A stretch of DNA of 64,000 nucleotides from Mycobacterium botniense (GCF_010723305.1 NZ_BLKW01000002.1:1178001-1242000); one strand, 5' to 3'; positions 1-9,833 are shown, counted from the first letter of the stretch. Numbers and translations are program-made. Notes: generated by a model not told the origin, from the letters alone.

Positions 1-195
1 GTCCTCGTGCGGGCGAGTGGCAGTGGCCAGTTTTCTGGGCAGCGCGGTCGCGCCCTCGATACCGGGTGGGGAGCATTGATCGATATCTGCTGCCGCGGGC
101 GGAGCCGGCGCCAGGCCGCAGACCATGAGGATCGTTGCGGCCACCGCTAGCGCTTTTCCGCCGAAGTGGCGGTGCTCGCCGACTTTGAGGGTCAT
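1..195 (-). CDS. Secreted protein, N-terminal part only (cut by window edge)
   Basis: Reading leftwards from an ATG at 195 the frame stays open for all 65 codons to the window edge. The product begins MTLKVGEHRHFGGKALAV, then a hydrophobic stretch and an Ala-rich PAPPAAAD site, which together look like a Sec signal peptide cleaved after about residue 36; the mature part starts with DIDQCSPPGIEG. The family is not recognised. It lies on the same strand as the GntR gene, 60 bases downstream of it, with a large palindrome in the gap. Seen: start, signal peptide, open frame. Inferred: export. Confidence 0.6.
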   Translation of the reverse strand, partial: MTLKVGEHRHFGGKALAVAATILMVCGLAPAPPAAADIDQCSPPGIEGATALPRKLATATRPHED

Positions 196-212
196 AACCG
201 TTAAGGTATCCG

Positions 213-236
213 CCGACAGGCCGATCGGCCTGTCGG
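213..236. repeat. 24-bp perfect palindrome between GntR gene and secreted-protein gene
   Basis: CCGACAGGCCGA is followed directly by its exact reverse complement, with the centre at 224/225. It sits 17 bases upstream of the leftward ATG at 195 and about 20 bases past the stop of the GntR gene. No T-run follows on either strand, so an operator, possibly for the neighbouring GntR protein, is at least as likely as a terminator. Confidence 0.7.
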
Positions 237-255
237 TCAACACCTCGTGTACGCG

Positions 256-960
256 TTAATCCCCGGGTGGCAACCGCGTGGCTGAAGAACCCGCGTCGAT
301 GCACTCGGGTGGGCTGAACACTCCGCGACGGATCAACTCGGCCAGCATGGTCTGGGCCATCAAATCGGAGCGGGCAATACATGCGGCCCGCGCCGCTTCT
401 GGTTCACGTCGGTGGATGGCGGCGGTTTCTTCTTCGTAGAACGGCAGCATTTCGTCGCGGCTGTTTTGGTAGGTCACCCAGAAGACGCGGGGGACAAAGC
501 TTTGCGACGCGCGGATAGCCGCATGCAGCCGCGGGCCCGCGTACTCGTCGTTTATCGTGCGCCGGTATTCGTCGGCGACGTCAAAGAAGGTCCGGGATTC
601 TCTCGAGGCGCGCAAGGAGCGCATAAGCGCGCCGAGCTGACCCAGGATCCGCGGGGTGGGATTGACCGCCGCGCGTGCTGAGGCGATGCCGTTGAGTAGA
701 CCGTCGAGTTCGTAATGTTCCCGCACAGTGGCCTCGTCGAACCGCTCGACGAAGGCACCGCGGTGATAGCGGAGAGACACAATACCGTCGTGCTCGAGTT
801 GGACAAGGGCCTCTTGGATGGGGACCCGGCTGACCCCTAGACGGGTCGCGATCTCGTTACGGTCGACCCGATCACCGGTGCGCAACTTTCCCGTCAGCAC
901 CAGGCTGAGAATGTGCGAGACGATCAGGTCTTTTTCTTTAACTCCGTACTTTTTTGGCAT
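256..960 (-). CDS. GntR family (FadR/FCD type) transcriptional regulator
   Basis: The 234-residue protein has a winged helix-turn-helix at about 12-75 (key stretch [20 protein letters not shown]) followed by an all-helical FCD-type effector domain to about residue 215. This matches M. tuberculosis Rv0043c in family and position. FCD regulators usually bind a small carboxylic acid and repress nearby metabolic genes. It is read in the same direction as the LLM oxidoreductase upstream, across a 125-base gap. The 24-bp palindrome just beyond its stop is a possible target. The ligand cannot be told from sequence. Confidence 0.9.
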   Translation of the reverse strand: MPKKYGVKEKDLIVSHILSLVLTGKLRTGDRVDRNEIATRLGVSRVPIQEALVQLEHDGIVSLRYHRGAFVERFDEATVREHYELDGLLNGIASARAAVNPTPRILGQLGALMRSLRASRESRTFFDVADEYRRTINDEYAGPRLHAAIRASQSFVPRVFWVTYQNSRDEMLPFYEEETAAIHRREPEAARAACIARSDLMAQTMLAELIRRGVFSPPECIDAGSSATRLPPGD

Positions 961-1085
961 CGCTGTCTTTCAGCCCGATTCCACAATCGGCGCTGGCAGT
1001 TTCTCACGGAGCATGCCGGATCGTGCTGTGTTTGAGTCGCGGCACCGAAATTTTTCGGCCACACCTCGGTCGGCAATCTGGGGCC

Positions 1086-1907
1086 TCAACGCGTGTCGCG
1101 CCACCGACACAGCGCCTCGGCGCCAGTCAGGTCGTAATCAGGTCCGCTGCAGCCGATGGTCAGCAGGCTTACACCCAGGTCCACAAGGGTCTCGGCTTCG
1201 CCGATCAACCCGCCGACGGGGGCACCGGGGCGCAACCCGGTTTCACCGCCAACCGCGGCCGATCGCTCGATACTGGCCGGGTCACGCCCGAGGGCCGCGC
1301 AATGCTCAGCCAGCACAGCCGATTTCGCCGGGTAGGTTTTGGCGGTAGCGAAGCTGTGCCAGATGTCGGCGTACTCGGCCACCAACCGCAGGGTTTTCCG
1401 CTCGCCCTCACCGCCGATGAGCAACGGAATGTGCCGCGTGGGTGGCGGGTTGAGCTTGGCCAGCCGCGATCGGATTCGGGGCAGCGCGGCCGCCAGGGCG
1501 TCGATGCGGCTGCCGGCCGTGCCGAACTCATAGCCATACTCGCGGTAGTCCTTATATTTCCATCCGGAGCCGATCCCCAAAATGAGCCGGCCGTTGGAGA
1601 TGTGGTCGACAGTTCGGGCCATATCGGCCAGCAGGTCCGGATTGCGGTAGGAGTTACACGTCACCAGCGCCCCGAATTCGATGTGCGAGGTCTGTTCAGC
1701 CCAGGCCCCGAGCATTGTCCAGCACTCGAAGTGCGGACCGTCGGGATCACCGTAGAGCGGGAAGAAGTGGTCCCAGTTGAACGCAATATCGACACCGATG
1801 TCTTCGCAGCGCCGGACCGCATCACGGATCTTGCCATAGTGCGGGGCCTGCTGGGGTTGCAGCTGTACCCCGATGCGGACGGGACGGTCGGGAAAACTCA
1901 TGCCCAT
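1086..1907 (-). CDS. LLM-class (luciferase-like) F420-dependent oxidoreductase
   Basis: This 273-residue protein belongs to the bacterial luciferase-like monooxygenase superfamily, whose mycobacterial members mostly use the deazaflavin F420. Seen: N-terminal beta strand with RIGVQLQPQQAPHY, then VDIAFNWDHFFPLYG, the GALVTCNSYRNPDLLADMARTVDHISNGRLILGIGSGW block typical of the TIM-barrel core, and a C-terminal LGVSLLTIGCSGP strand. It matches M. tuberculosis Rv0044c in position. It starts 23 bases after the hydrolase stop, so the two may be co-transcribed. Substrate unknown. Confidence 0.88.
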   Translation of the reverse strand: MGMSFPDRPVRIGVQLQPQQAPHYGKIRDAVRRCEDIGVDIAFNWDHFFPLYGDPDGPHFECWTMLGAWAEQTSHIEFGALVTCNSYRNPDLLADMARTVDHISNGRLILGIGSGWKYKDYREYGYEFGTAGSRIDALAAALPRIRSRLAKLNPPPTRHIPLLIGGEGERKTLRLVAEYADIWHSFATAKTYPAKSAVLAEHCAALGRDPASIERSAAVGGETGLRPGAPVGGLIGEAETLVDLGVSLLTIGCSGPDYDLTGAEALCRWRDTR

Positions 1908-1930
1908 AACGGTAGGCGGTTGAGGGGCGC

Positions 1931-2839
1931 TTAGCCGTTGAGCACGGCGCGCACGATGTCGGTCAGTATCCGGGGCTGGTCACTGTGGACCGAATGACCG
2001 GAATCTGGCACGACGTGCACACCCTGGAAGTGCCTGGCGCGTCGGCTGAGTTCCGCGACGTCCTCGGCGGTGACGAAGTTCGAGGCGCCGCCCCGCACCA
2101 GGGTGATAGGCACCGACGCGGCGGCGACATCGTTCCACAGATCGTCGAAATCGGGAACCGTGCGCATGACGTCATAGCGCCACATCCAACGGCCGTCATC
2201 GAGTCTGCGGGAATTATGGAACACGCCGCGCCGCAATGTCTTGACGTCGCGGTGTGGCGCGGCAGCAATCGCCAGATCCAGCATGGCGGTGAAACTGGGA
2301 AACTCCCGCGGGCCGTGGATCAACTGCACAGTGCCACGCTGATCGGCGGTCAGCTCGGAATGCCGCCGCAGCGAGGAGGGGGTGACGTCGATCAGGATAA
2401 GCCGGCGAACCAGGTCGGGCGCCACCGCGGCCAACCGGATCGCAGTCAGCCCTCCCAGTGACATGCCCACGACCAGGGCGGCACTGGGCGCAAGCTGGCG
2501 CAGCACCGGGGCCAGGGTGTCCGCATTGCGGCGCGGCGAATAATCGCTGTCGTCGCGCCAGGCGGAACGACCGTGGCCGGGTAGGTCCACAGCCAAAGCC
2601 GGCTCGCCCAGCCCGATGATCACAGTGTCCCACGTGTGCGCGTTTTGCCCGCCGCCGTGCAGAAAGATCACCCGCGGGGGGAGATCGCCCCACCGGAGTG
2701 CGCTGATATCCCCGCAGTCGAGCCGCCGCACGGACGGCAGCGGACCGACCACTCCGGCCTGCGCGGCGTTTTCGGCCAGCAGCGCGAACTCGGAGAGCCC
2801 AGCCAGATCCTCGTCGGAGATATCGAAGCGATCGGTCAC
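1931..2839 (-). CDS. Alpha/beta-hydrolase (Rv0045c-like esterase)
   Basis: A serine hydrolase of 302 residues if read from the GTG at 2839 (VTDRFDISDEDL). The open frame extends further into ino1, but that part has no family-like content. Seen: oxyanion motif HGGGQ at about 61-65, nucleophile elbow GMSLGG with Ser at about 127, and the C-terminal histidine in DSGHSVHSDQP at about 282. The family member Rv0045c of M. tuberculosis is an esterase acting on short acyl esters; the natural substrate is not settled. The gene begins 59 bases after the ino1 stop. The start has no clear ribosome binding site. Confidence 0.87.
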   Translation of the reverse strand: MTDRFDISDEDLAGLSEFALLAENAAQAGVVGPLPSVRRLDCGDISALRWGDLPPRVIFLHGGGQNAHTWDTVIIGLGEPALAVDLPGHGRSAWRDDSDYSPRRNADTLAPVLRQLAPSAALVVGMSLGGLTAIRLAAVAPDLVRRLILIDVTPSSLRRHSELTADQRGTVQLIHGPREFPSFTAMLDLAIAAAPHRDVKTLRRGVFHNSRRLDDGRWMWRYDVMRTVPDFDDLWNDVAAASVPITLVRGGASNFVTAEDVAELSRRARHFQGVHVVPDSGHSVHSDQPRILTDIVRAVLNG

Positions 2840-2898
2840 AGAGACTGACCTTACGAGCCGTGCGGGGATCCAGCGCCCGGCCCCGCGCCGTCGCCGCG

Positions 2899-3993
2899 TT
2901 AGCCGATGATGAACTCTTCGAGCCGCGCGCGTGCCAGATCGTCGGGCATCTGCTGTGGCGGGCTTTTCATCAGATATGCTGACGCCGGAATCACCGGTCC
3001 GCCGATACCGCGGTCTTTGGCGATCTTGGCCGCTCGGATGGCGTCGATGATGACGCCGGCCGAATTCGGCGAGTCCCACACCTCAAGCTTGTACTCCAGG
3101 TTCAGCGGCACGTCGCCGAACGCCCGGCCCTCCAGTCGCACATAGGCCCACTTGCGATCATCCAGCCAGCCGACGTGGTCGGAGGGGCCGATATGCACGT
3201 TTTTGGTCTTGAACTCACGCTGCAGGTTCGACGTGACCGCCCGGGTCTTGGAGATCTTCTTCGACTCCAGCCGCTCACGCTCGAGCATGTTGAGAAAGTC
3301 CATGTTGCCGCCCACGTTGAGCTGCATCGTGCGGTCCAATTGCACGCCGCGGTCTTCGAACAGCTTGGCCAGCACCCGGTGAGTGATGGTGGCACCGACC
3401 TGGCTTTTGATGTCGTCGCCGACGATCGGTACCCCGGCCTCGGTGAACTTTTTAGCCCACAGCGGATCGGAGGCGATGAACACCGGCAGCGCGTTGACGA
3501 ACGCCGCGCCGGCGTCAATGGCGCACTGGGCGTAAAACTTGTCGGCCTCTTCCGAACCCACCGGCAGATAGGACACCAGCACGTCGACGCGGGCGTCCCG
3601 CAGGACTTTGACAACGTCGACCGCCTCGGCATCGGAGAGTTCGATGGTGTCGGCGTAGTACTTGCCGATCCCGTCCAGAGTTGGCCCCCGCTGTACCACG
3701 ACATTGGTGGGCGGCACATCGGCGATCTTGATGGTGTTGTTCTCCGAGGCGAAAATCGCGTCCGAGAGATCAAAGCCGACCTTCTTGGCGTCCACATCGA
3801 ACGCCGCGACGAACTTCACATCACGAACGTGGTAGGGGCCGAACCGCACATGCATCAGGCCCGGCACGGATGTTGTCTCCTCAGCATCCCGGTAATACTC
3901 GACGCCCTGTACCAGCGAAGACGCGCAGTTGCCGACGCCGACAATGGCGACTCGGATCTCCGTCGACGCCTCGGGCGCGGTGTACTCACTCAT
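2899..3993 (-). CDS. ino1: Myo-inositol-1-phosphate synthase
   Basis: Converts glucose 6-phosphate to 1L-myo-inositol 1-phosphate using NAD, the first step to phosphatidylinositol, lipomannan, LAM and mycothiol. The 364-residue protein has the N-terminal Rossmann segment [18 protein letters not shown], the [16 protein letters not shown] loop, the [15 protein letters not shown] active-site stretch and [12 protein letters not shown], all typical of the actinobacterial form. Length agrees with M. tuberculosis Ino1 (Rv0046c). AAGGAG lies about 8 bases upstream of the ATG. Three tandem 10-bp repeats lie 44-73 bases upstream of the start. The padR gene precedes it on the same strand, as in M. tuberculosis. 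Confidence 0.97.
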   Translation of the reverse strand: MSEYTAPEASTEIRVAIVGVGNCASSLVQGVEYYRDAEETTSVPGLMHVRFGPYHVRDVKFVAAFDVDAKKVGFDLSDAIFASENNTIKIADVPPTNVVVQRGPTLDGIGKYYADTIELSDAEAVDVVKVLRDARVDVLVSYLPVGSEEADKFYAQCAIDAGAAFVNALPVFIASDPLWAKKFTEAGVPIVGDDIKSQVGATITHRVLAKLFEDRGVQLDRTMQLNVGGNMDFLNMLERERLESKKISKTRAVTSNLQREFKTKNVHIGPSDHVGWLDDRKWAYVRLEGRAFGDVPLNLEYKLEVWDSPNSAGVIIDAIRAAKIAKDRGIGGPVIPASAYLMKSPPQQMPDDLARARLEEFIIG

Positions 3994-4036
3994 AGGGCGT
4001 TCTCCTTACCTCTACCTGTGTCCTGCTGTTCACGTA

Positions 4037-4066
4037 TTGCCGGGTTTTGCCGGGTTTTGCCGGGTT
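4037..4066. repeat. Three tandem copies of a 10-bp unit upstream of ino1
   Basis: TTGCCGGGTT occurs three times without a gap (4037-4046, 4047-4056, 4057-4066). The array ends one base before the padR stop codon and lies 44-73 bases upstream of the ino1 start, so it may sit in the ino1 promoter. It could be a small VNTR or a set of regulator half-sites. Confidence 0.9.
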
Positions 4067-4067
4067 T

Positions 4068-4610
4068 TCAGGCCTGTTCGGCGCGGCTCTGCGCTACTCG
4101 CTCGGCGGCGATCAGCTCATTGAGCCACTTGACTTCACGTTCGCTGGACTCCAGCCCGAGTTGATGCAGCTGGCGGGTGTAGCGATCAAACGAACTGCTG
4201 GCCCGTGCAATTGCTTGCCGCAAACCTTCGCGGCGTTCCTCGACTTGACGGCGACGGCCCTCCAAAATGCGCATCCGGGCCTCCGCCGGGGTGCGGTTGA
4301 AGAATGCCAGGTGCACGCCGAAACCATCGTCGGTGTAGTTGTGCGGACCGGTGTCGGCCACCAGCTCGGCAAAACGCTGCCGGCCGGCGTCGGTCAGTTG
4401 ATACACCCGTCGGGCACGCCGTACCGGCGTCCCAGCGGGCGCGGCGTTTTCGGCGATCAGCCCCTCAGCCTGCATGCGCCGCAACGCCGGGTAGAGGGAG
4501 CCGTAGGAAAACGCTCGGAACGCCCCGAGTAGACCCGTCAATCGTTTCCGCAACTCGTAGCCATGCATGGGCGACTCGAGCAGGAGACCCAGGATGGCGA
4601 GCTCCAGCAC
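4068..4610 (-). CDS. PadR family transcriptional regulator
   Basis: A 180-residue repressor with the PadR winged helix at 1-80 (LELAILGLLLESPMHGYEL, LYPALRRMQAEGLI, RRVYQLTDAGRQRF) and a C-terminal helical dimerisation arm rich in Arg/Glu. The GTG at 4610 is chosen because a near-perfect AAAGGAGGTGA lies 4-5 bases upstream and the resulting length equals that of M. tuberculosis Rv0047c; a longer frame to 4661 exists but has no ribosome binding site. It is followed by ino1 on the same strand and faces the Rv0049-like gene divergently, so the intergenic 4611-4855 probably holds its operator. Confidence 0.92.
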   Translation of the reverse strand: MLELAILGLLLESPMHGYELRKRLTGLLGAFRAFSYGSLYPALRRMQAEGLIAENAAPAGTPVRRARRVYQLTDAGRQRFAELVADTGPHNYTDDGFGVHLAFFNRTPAEARMRILEGRRRQVEERREGLRQAIARASSSFDRYTRQLHQLGLESSEREVKWLNELIAAERVAQSRAEQA

Positions 4611-4855
4611 CGAATCACCTCCTTTGCTCGGCTCGCTACAACGGATCGACGCGTCGAGCAATCCTATCGCGTCGATATATTTACCACTACATCGGTGTGT
4701 GTTCCGGTCCCGTTCAGCCCCAGGTAACCGCCGAGCCAGTTGGCTGCGGCGCTGGTATGCGGCCCCGCGAGCCGGCCTGCGCTCCCGCGGATCCAGCCAC
4801 GGACGCGGTGTCGGTCACAGCCCGGTGCCGGGATAGGCGTCGTACTCTGGTCAGC

Positions 4856-5281
4856 GTGCGATTGCAGCGACAGGTGGTCGATTATGCGCTTCGGCGTCGG
4901 TCCCTGCTGGCCGAGGTCTACTCGGGACGTACCGGTGTATCCGAGGTGTGTGACGCGAACCCCTATCTGCTGCGCGCCGCGAAGTTTCACGGCAAGCCCA
5001 GTCAGGTGATGTGCCCGATCTGCCGAAAGGAGCAACTCACACTGGTGTCGTGGGTGTTCGGCGATCAGCTCGGCGCGGTGTCAGGTTCGGCGCGCACCAC
5101 CGAAGAGTTGCTCGCGATGGCATCCCGATACGAGGAGTTCTCCGTGCACGTGGTAGAGGTGTGCCGGACGTGTAGCTGGAATCACTTGGTGAAGTCCTAT
5201 GTGCTCGGCGCCGGCCGTCCGCCCAAAGGCTCGCGCACCACACAGACAGCGGGTAACGGGGCTCGCACGGTCAGTGAATAG
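4856..5281 (+). CDS. Small conserved actinobacterial protein with paired CxxC motifs (Rv0049-like)
   Basis: The 141-residue protein starts at GTG 4856 (VRLQRQVVDYALRRRSLLAEVYSG). It contains CPICRKE and later CRTCSWNH, two CxxC pairs that could form a zinc ribbon. Position and sequence match M. tuberculosis Rv0049, whose function is unknown. Its stop overlaps the ponA1 start, so it is translationally coupled to the cell-wall synthase, which hints at a role in envelope growth. The M. tuberculosis membrane gene Rv0048c that normally sits beside it is missing here. Confidence 0.85.
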   Translation: MRLQRQVVDYALRRRSLLAEVYSGRTGVSEVCDANPYLLRAAKFHGKPSQVMCPICRKEQLTLVSWVFGDQLGAVSGSARTTEELLAMASRYEEFSVHVVEVCRTCSWNHLVKSYVLGAGRPPKGSRTTQTAGNGARTVSE

Positions 5282-7754
5282 CGGAGAACCGCGCGACCGG
5301 TGGGCCAACGCCGGTGGGCCCGCTGCCAGCGGGGGATCCCGATATGTGCCGCCGGACGACCGGCTGACGACGGTGCTTCCGCCGGTCTGCGACGACTCAT
5401 CGGCACAGCTGCGCGATCCGATCGACGCGGTCAAGGCGGCACTGGACGGACCGCGCCTGAAACCGGCCCAGCCGGGGCTGCTCAACACGGTCACCGCCGC
5501 GCCGGATAACGCACCGCCGGGGCGTGCGCGGCGGCACCCGCCGGGCGCGGGCGCCTCCCCACCGGGTGGTGGGGAGGGTGTTATTCCACCCGGTCCGCTG
5601 CCGCGTCGGCCTCCCCGCCTGAACTGGCCCTGGATCCGACGGGTGCACTGGCGGTGGGTGCGCCGCGCGCTCTACGTCACGGCAGCGGTCGTGCTGTTGT
5701 TGCCCATCGTCACCTTCGCCATGGCCTACCTCATCGTCGATGTCCCCAAGCCAGGTGACATCCGCACCAACCAGGTCTCGACGATTTTGGCCAGCGACGG
5801 TTCCGAATTGGCGAAAATAGTCCCGCCGGAAGGCAATCGGGTCGATGTCAACCTCGACCAAGTTCCGATGCACGTACGTCAGGCGGTGATCGCCGCCGAG
5901 GATCGCAACTTTTACTCCAATCCGGGGTTTTCGTTGACCGGCTTCGCACGCGCGGTGAAGAACAATATCTTCGGCGGTGATCTGCAAGGCGGATCCACGA
6001 TTACCCAACAGTACGTGAAAAACGCGCTGGTGGGCTCTCAGCGGGTTGGGCTAAACGGGCTGATCCGCAAGGCCAAAGAGCTCGTGATCGCCACCAAGAT
6101 GTCAGGAGAATGGTCTAAAGATGAAGTGCTGCAGGCCTACTTGAACATCATCTACTTCGGCAGGGGTGCCTACGGGATCGCAGCGGCCGCTAAGGCCTAC
6201 TTCGACAAGCCGGTTGACCAGCTCAACGTGGCCGAAGGCGCCCTGCTGGCGGCGCTGATTCAACGGCCGTCCACCCTTGATCCGGCGGTTGACCTGAAAG
6301 GCGCCAAAGCCCGCTGGAACTGGGTACTGGACGGCATGGTCGAAATCGGTGCGCTGTCAGCGAAAGAGCGTGCCGCCCAGGTGTTTCCGCCAACACTGCC
6401 GCCAGATGAGGCCCAGGTGCAGAACCAGACCACTGGTCCCAACGGGCTCATCGAACGCCAGGTGACCAAGGAGCTGCTCGATCTGTTCAATATCAACGAG
6501 CAGACTCTGAACACCCAAGGTTTGCAGATCACCACCACAATCGACCCCAAGGCTCAGAAAGCCGCGGAAGAGGCGGTGTCGAAATACCTTGAGGGACAAG
6601 ATCCCGACATGCGGGCCGCGGTGGCCGCGATCGACCCGCGGAACGGCGCGGTGAAAGCCTACTACGGCGGTTCGGACGCCAACGGTTTCGACTTCGCACA
6701 GGCAGGGTTGCAAACCGGCTCATCGTTCAAAGTGTTTGCGCTCGTCGCCGCGCTTGAACAGGGTATCGGCCTAGGCTACCAGGTGGACAGTTCCCCACTC
6801 ACCGTCGATGGGATCAAGATCACCAACGTCGAGGGCGAGAGTTGCGGGATCTGCTCAATCGCGGAGGCGCTCAAACGCTCACTGAACACGTCGTATTACC
6901 GGTTGATGCTCAAACTCAAACATGGCCCAGAAGACGTAGCCGACGCCGCTCACCGGGCCGGTGTTGCAAGTAGTTTCCCCGGTGTGGCGCATACGCTGTC
7001 CGAAGATGGTCAAGGCGGACCACCTAACAACGGGATCGTGCTGGGCCAGTATCAGACTCGGGTAATCGATATGGCCTCGGCCTACGCAACGCTGGCCGCC
7101 TCGGGTGTCTATCACCGGCCGCATTTCGTGCAGAAGGTGGTTAGCTCCGACGGCCAGGTGCTCTTCGATGCGGGTGCTCAAGGTGATACCGGCGAACAGC
7201 GCATCGACAAGGCGGTCGCCGATAATGTGACAGCAGCGATGCAGCCGATCGCCGGCTATTCGCGCGGCCACAACCTCGCCGGCGGGAGGCCGTCGGCGGC
7301 TAAGACCGGTACCACCCAGTTGGGCGACACCGGCGCCAACAAGGACGCCTGGATGGTCGGCTACACGCCGTCACTGTCGACAGCGGTGTGGGTAGGCACT
7401 GTCGGGGGCGACAAGCCCCTGGTGAATAAGTGGGGTTCGCCCGTGTACGGGTCGAGCCTGCCGGCTGACATCTGGAAGGCCACGATGGACGGCGCGCTCA
7501 AGGGGACACCGAACGAGTCGTTCCCCAAGCCGACGGAGATCGGCGGTTACGCGGGTGTGCCGGCAGCCCCGCCGCAGCCGGAGCTGCCGGTGCAAGCGCC
7601 GCCCTCGGAGACCGTCATCCAGCCCACCATCGAGGTAGCGCCGGGGATCACCATCCCAGTGGGCCCGCCCACCACCATCCCCGTGATTCCGCCCGCCGGG
7701 GGCCCAGCAGCCCCGCCGGCGGCGGGACCGCAAGTTCCCGCACCGCCGCCGTGA
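5274..7754 (+). CDS. ponA1: Bifunctional penicillin-binding protein (class A PBP)
   Basis: Polymerises and cross-links peptidoglycan at the growing pole. The 826-residue protein, read from GTG 5274 (VNSGEPRDRW) that overlaps the upstream stop, has a long Pro/Gly-rich cytoplasmic tail, one membrane segment at about 140-160, a transglycosylase (GT51) domain with EDRNFYSNPGF and GGSTITQQYVKN, and a transpeptidase domain with SxxK (GSSFKVF), SLNTSYY and AKTGTTQ. The C-terminus is a Pro-rich tail ending PAPPP. Order and architecture match Rv0050. It overlaps the next gene by four bases (GTGA). Confidence 0.96.
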   Translation: MNSGEPRDRWANAGGPAASGGSRYVPPDDRLTTVLPPVCDDSSAQLRDPIDAVKAALDGPRLKPAQPGLLNTVTAAPDNAPPGRARRHPPGAGASPPGGGEGVIPPGPLPRRPPRLNWPWIRRVHWRWVRRALYVTAAVVLLLPIVTFAMAYLIVDVPKPGDIRTNQVSTILASDGSELAKIVPPEGNRVDVNLDQVPMHVRQAVIAAEDRNFYSNPGFSLTGFARAVKNNIFGGDLQGGSTITQQYVKNALVGSQRVGLNGLIRKAKELVIATKMSGEWSKDEVLQAYLNIIYFGRGAYGIAAAAKAYFDKPVDQLNVAEGALLAALIQRPSTLDPAVDLKGAKARWNWVLDGMVEIGALSAKERAAQVFPPTLPPDEAQVQNQTTGPNGLIERQVTKELLDLFNINEQTLNTQGLQITTTIDPKAQKAAEEAVSKYLEGQDPDMRAAVAAIDPRNGAVKAYYGGSDANGFDFAQAGLQTGSSFKVFALVAALEQGIGLGYQVDSSPLTVDGIKITNVEGESCGICSIAEALKRSLNTSYYRLMLKLKHGPEDVADAAHRAGVASSFPGVAHTLSEDGQGGPPNNGIVLGQYQTRVIDMASAYATLAASGVYHRPHFVQKVVSSDGQVLFDAGAQGDTGEQRIDKAVADNVTAAMQPIAGYSRGHNLAGGRPSAAKTGTTQLGDTGANKDAWMVGYTPSLSTAVWVGTVGGDKPLVNKWGSPVYGSSLPADIWKATMDGALKGTPNESFPKPTEIGGYAGVPAAPPQPELPVQAPPSETVIQPTIEVAPGITIPVGPPTTIPVIPPAGGPAAPPAAGPQVPAPPP

Positions 7755-9379
7755 CCGGAACCGAGGCTTCACGTATCACGTCGCCTGGGCCACTGGCCGC
7801 TGATCTGCGCAGCGCCGACGATCGAGATTGCCCGAGCCGCACAGACGTCTTGGGTGCAGCCTTGTCACATGTCATCGGCGGGCCCGTGGGCCGGCACGCG
7901 TTACTGGGGCGCACACTGTTTTGGACGCCGTTACGGGTGATGTTGGCGATCGGGCTGGTGTTTTTGGCGCTGGGGTGGTCGACAAAGGCGCCCTGCCTGC
8001 AAAGCACCGGTACCGGACCAGGTGATCAGCGAGTGGCCAACTGGGAGCACCAGCGCGCCTATTACGAGTTGTGTTATTCCGACATCGTGCCGCTGTACGG
8101 CGCGGAGTTGTTGAGCCAGGGCAGATTTCCGTACAAGTCTAGCTGGGTCGAGACCGATTCCTCCGGCAAGCCGCAGCTCCGTTACGACGGTCAGCCAGCG
8201 GTGCGCTACATGGAGTATCCGGTGCTGACCGGTATCTACCAGTACGCGGCGATGGCGGTGGCCAAGACCTATACGGCGCTGAGCAAGCTGAGCGTGTTCC
8301 CGGTGGTCGCCGAGGTGGTGGTGTTCTTCGACGTTGCCGCGTTCGGGCTGGCGCTGGCCTGGCTGGCGACCATCTGGGCCGCGGCCAGACTGGCCGGACG
8401 ACGGGTCTGGGACGCGGCGCTGGTGGCAGCTTCTCCTGTGGTGATATTTCAGATCTTCACCAATTTTGACGCGCTCGCAACAGCATTCGCGATCGCTGCG
8501 CTGCTGGCTTGGGCACGGCGAAGACCAACCTGGGCCGGTGTGTTGTTCGGGCTGGGTGTCGCAGCGAAGCTCTATCCGGTGCTGTTCTTGGGGCCCTTGT
8601 TGGTCCTGGGAATCCGCGTTGGGCGCGTTGGTGAGGTGATCCGCACCGCAGTGACCATGGTGGCGACCTGGCTGGTGGTGAATCTTCCGGTGATGCTGCT
8701 TTTCCCGCGCGGCTGGTCAGAGTTTTTCCGGCTCAACACCCGTCGTGGTGACGACATGGACTCGCTCTACAACGTCGTGAAGTCGTTCACCGGCTGGCGC
8801 GGTTTCGATCCCGCACTGGGCTTTTGGCAACCACCGATAGTGCTGAACACCGTCAGCGCGGCACTCTTTGTAATGTGTTGTACAGCAATAGCTTACGTTG
8901 TGCTAACTGCTCCGCGCCGGCCTCGGGCGGCGCAGTCGATATTTTTGGTGGTGGCGGCATTTTTGTTAACGAGCAAGGTGTGGAGTCCACAGTTCTCGCT
9001 GTGGCTGGTGCCGCTGGCGGTACTTGCTGTGCCGCATCGGAGGATCCTGCTGGCGTGGATGACGGTGGACGCGGTCGTCTGGGTGCCGCGGATGTATTAC
9101 CTGTACGCCGTTCCCAACCGGAGCCTGCCGGAACAGTGGTTTACTGCGACCGTGCTCCTGCGCGACATCGCCGTCGTGGCGCTGTGTGTGCTGGTGGTGC
9201 GGCAGATTTACCGGCCCGGCGAGGATTTGGTGCGTTGGGGTGGGCGCCTGGATGACCCGGCGGGCGGGGTGTTTGACCGGGCGCGCGACGCGCCACCCGG
9301 CTGGCTGCCCCGGTGGCTGCGGCCGGCTCAATCACGGCGGCCGGCCGCAGCAGGTGCGACTCCTGATTTCGCGGGTTAG
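7751..9379 (+). CDS. Polytopic membrane protein, GT-C type mannosyltransferase-like (Rv0051-like)
   Basis: A 542-residue integral membrane protein with about ten hydrophobic segments, from [17 protein letters not shown] to [16 protein letters not shown]. It resembles the DUF2029/GT87 polyprenol-phosphate-mannose dependent glycosyltransferases; the [11 protein letters not shown] and [13 protein letters not shown] loops are strongly kept in mycobacterial homologues. The GTG start at 7751 overlaps the ponA1 stop, so both are made from one message. Role in envelope glycan assembly is inferred from family and context. Confidence 0.85.
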   Translation: MTGTEASRITSPGPLAADLRSADDRDCPSRTDVLGAALSHVIGGPVGRHALLGRTLFWTPLRVMLAIGLVFLALGWSTKAPCLQSTGTGPGDQRVANWEHQRAYYELCYSDIVPLYGAELLSQGRFPYKSSWVETDSSGKPQLRYDGQPAVRYMEYPVLTGIYQYAAMAVAKTYTALSKLSVFPVVAEVVVFFDVAAFGLALAWLATIWAAARLAGRRVWDAALVAASPVVIFQIFTNFDALATAFAIAALLAWARRRPTWAGVLFGLGVAAKLYPVLFLGPLLVLGIRVGRVGEVIRTAVTMVATWLVVNLPVMLLFPRGWSEFFRLNTRRGDDMDSLYNVVKSFTGWRGFDPALGFWQPPIVLNTVSAALFVMCCTAIAYVVLTAPRRPRAAQSIFLVVAAFLLTSKVWSPQFSLWLVPLAVLAVPHRRILLAWMTVDAVVWVPRMYYLYAVPNRSLPEQWFTATVLLRDIAVVALCVLVVRQIYRPGEDLVRWGGRLDDPAGGVFDRARDAPPGWLPRWLRPAQSRRPAAAGATPDFAG

Positions 9380-9430
9380 GCCAGCATCCGGTAACCTGGG
9401 CCGGTCGCCGACGCAGCAGGTGGCCCTCCT

Positions 9431-9449
9431 GCCACGGACCGCCCGTGGC
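9431..9449 (+). promoter_or_regulatory. Hairpin in the rpsF leader, possible S6:S18 autoregulatory element
   Basis: GCCACGG (9431-9437) pairs perfectly with CCGTGGC (9443-9449) around the loop ACCGC. It ends 12 bases before the SD region of rpsF. Many bacteria carry an S6:S18-binding hairpin with a conserved CCG here. The match is only in position and the CCG, so this is a candidate. Confidence 0.35.
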
Positions 9450-9480
9450 CGCACAGACCAGAGGAGGTGATGAGGTTCCC

Positions 9481-9771
9481 GTGCGTCCTTACGAAATTAT
9501 GGTCATCCTCGACCCCACTCTCGACGAGCGCACCGTGGCCCCGTCCTTGGAGACGTTCCTTAACGTTGTCCGAAAGGACGGGGGAACCGTGCAGAAAGTT
9601 GACATCTGGGGTCGCCGCCGGCTGGCGTACGAGATTGCGAAACATTCCGAAGGCATCTACGTGGTGATCAACCTCGACGCCGAGCCGAAAACGGTCTCTG
9701 AGCTGGACCGTCAGCTTAGGTTGAATGAATCGGTGCTGCGCACCAAAGTGCTGCGCACCGACCAGCGCTAG
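9481..9771 (+). CDS. rpsF: 30S ribosomal protein S6
   Basis: A 96-residue protein beginning [19 protein letters not shown] at GTG 9481, exactly the M. tuberculosis RpsF length. The S6 fold is evident ([24 protein letters not shown]). It binds 16S rRNA with S18 in the platform of the small subunit. The SD GAGGAGGTGA at 9461-9470 is a little far from this GTG, but the family alignment fixes the start. It leads the conserved rpsF-ssb-rpsR-rplI operon. Confidence 0.96.
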   Translation: MRPYEIMVILDPTLDERTVAPSLETFLNVVRKDGGTVQKVDIWGRRRLAYEIAKHSEGIYVVINLDAEPKTVSELDRQLRLNESVLRTKVLRTDQR

Positions 9772-9833
9772 CGCGTCCGGTGACGATGCAGGCCGTCGAG
9801 CGGCAGACCCGTTAATGAACGACTGCCAAGCGT

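Noticed and set aside
2899..4164. Long plus-strand frames opposite ino1
   Set aside because: Mirror frames of a high-GC gene; they follow the ino1 codon pattern and have no signature of their own.
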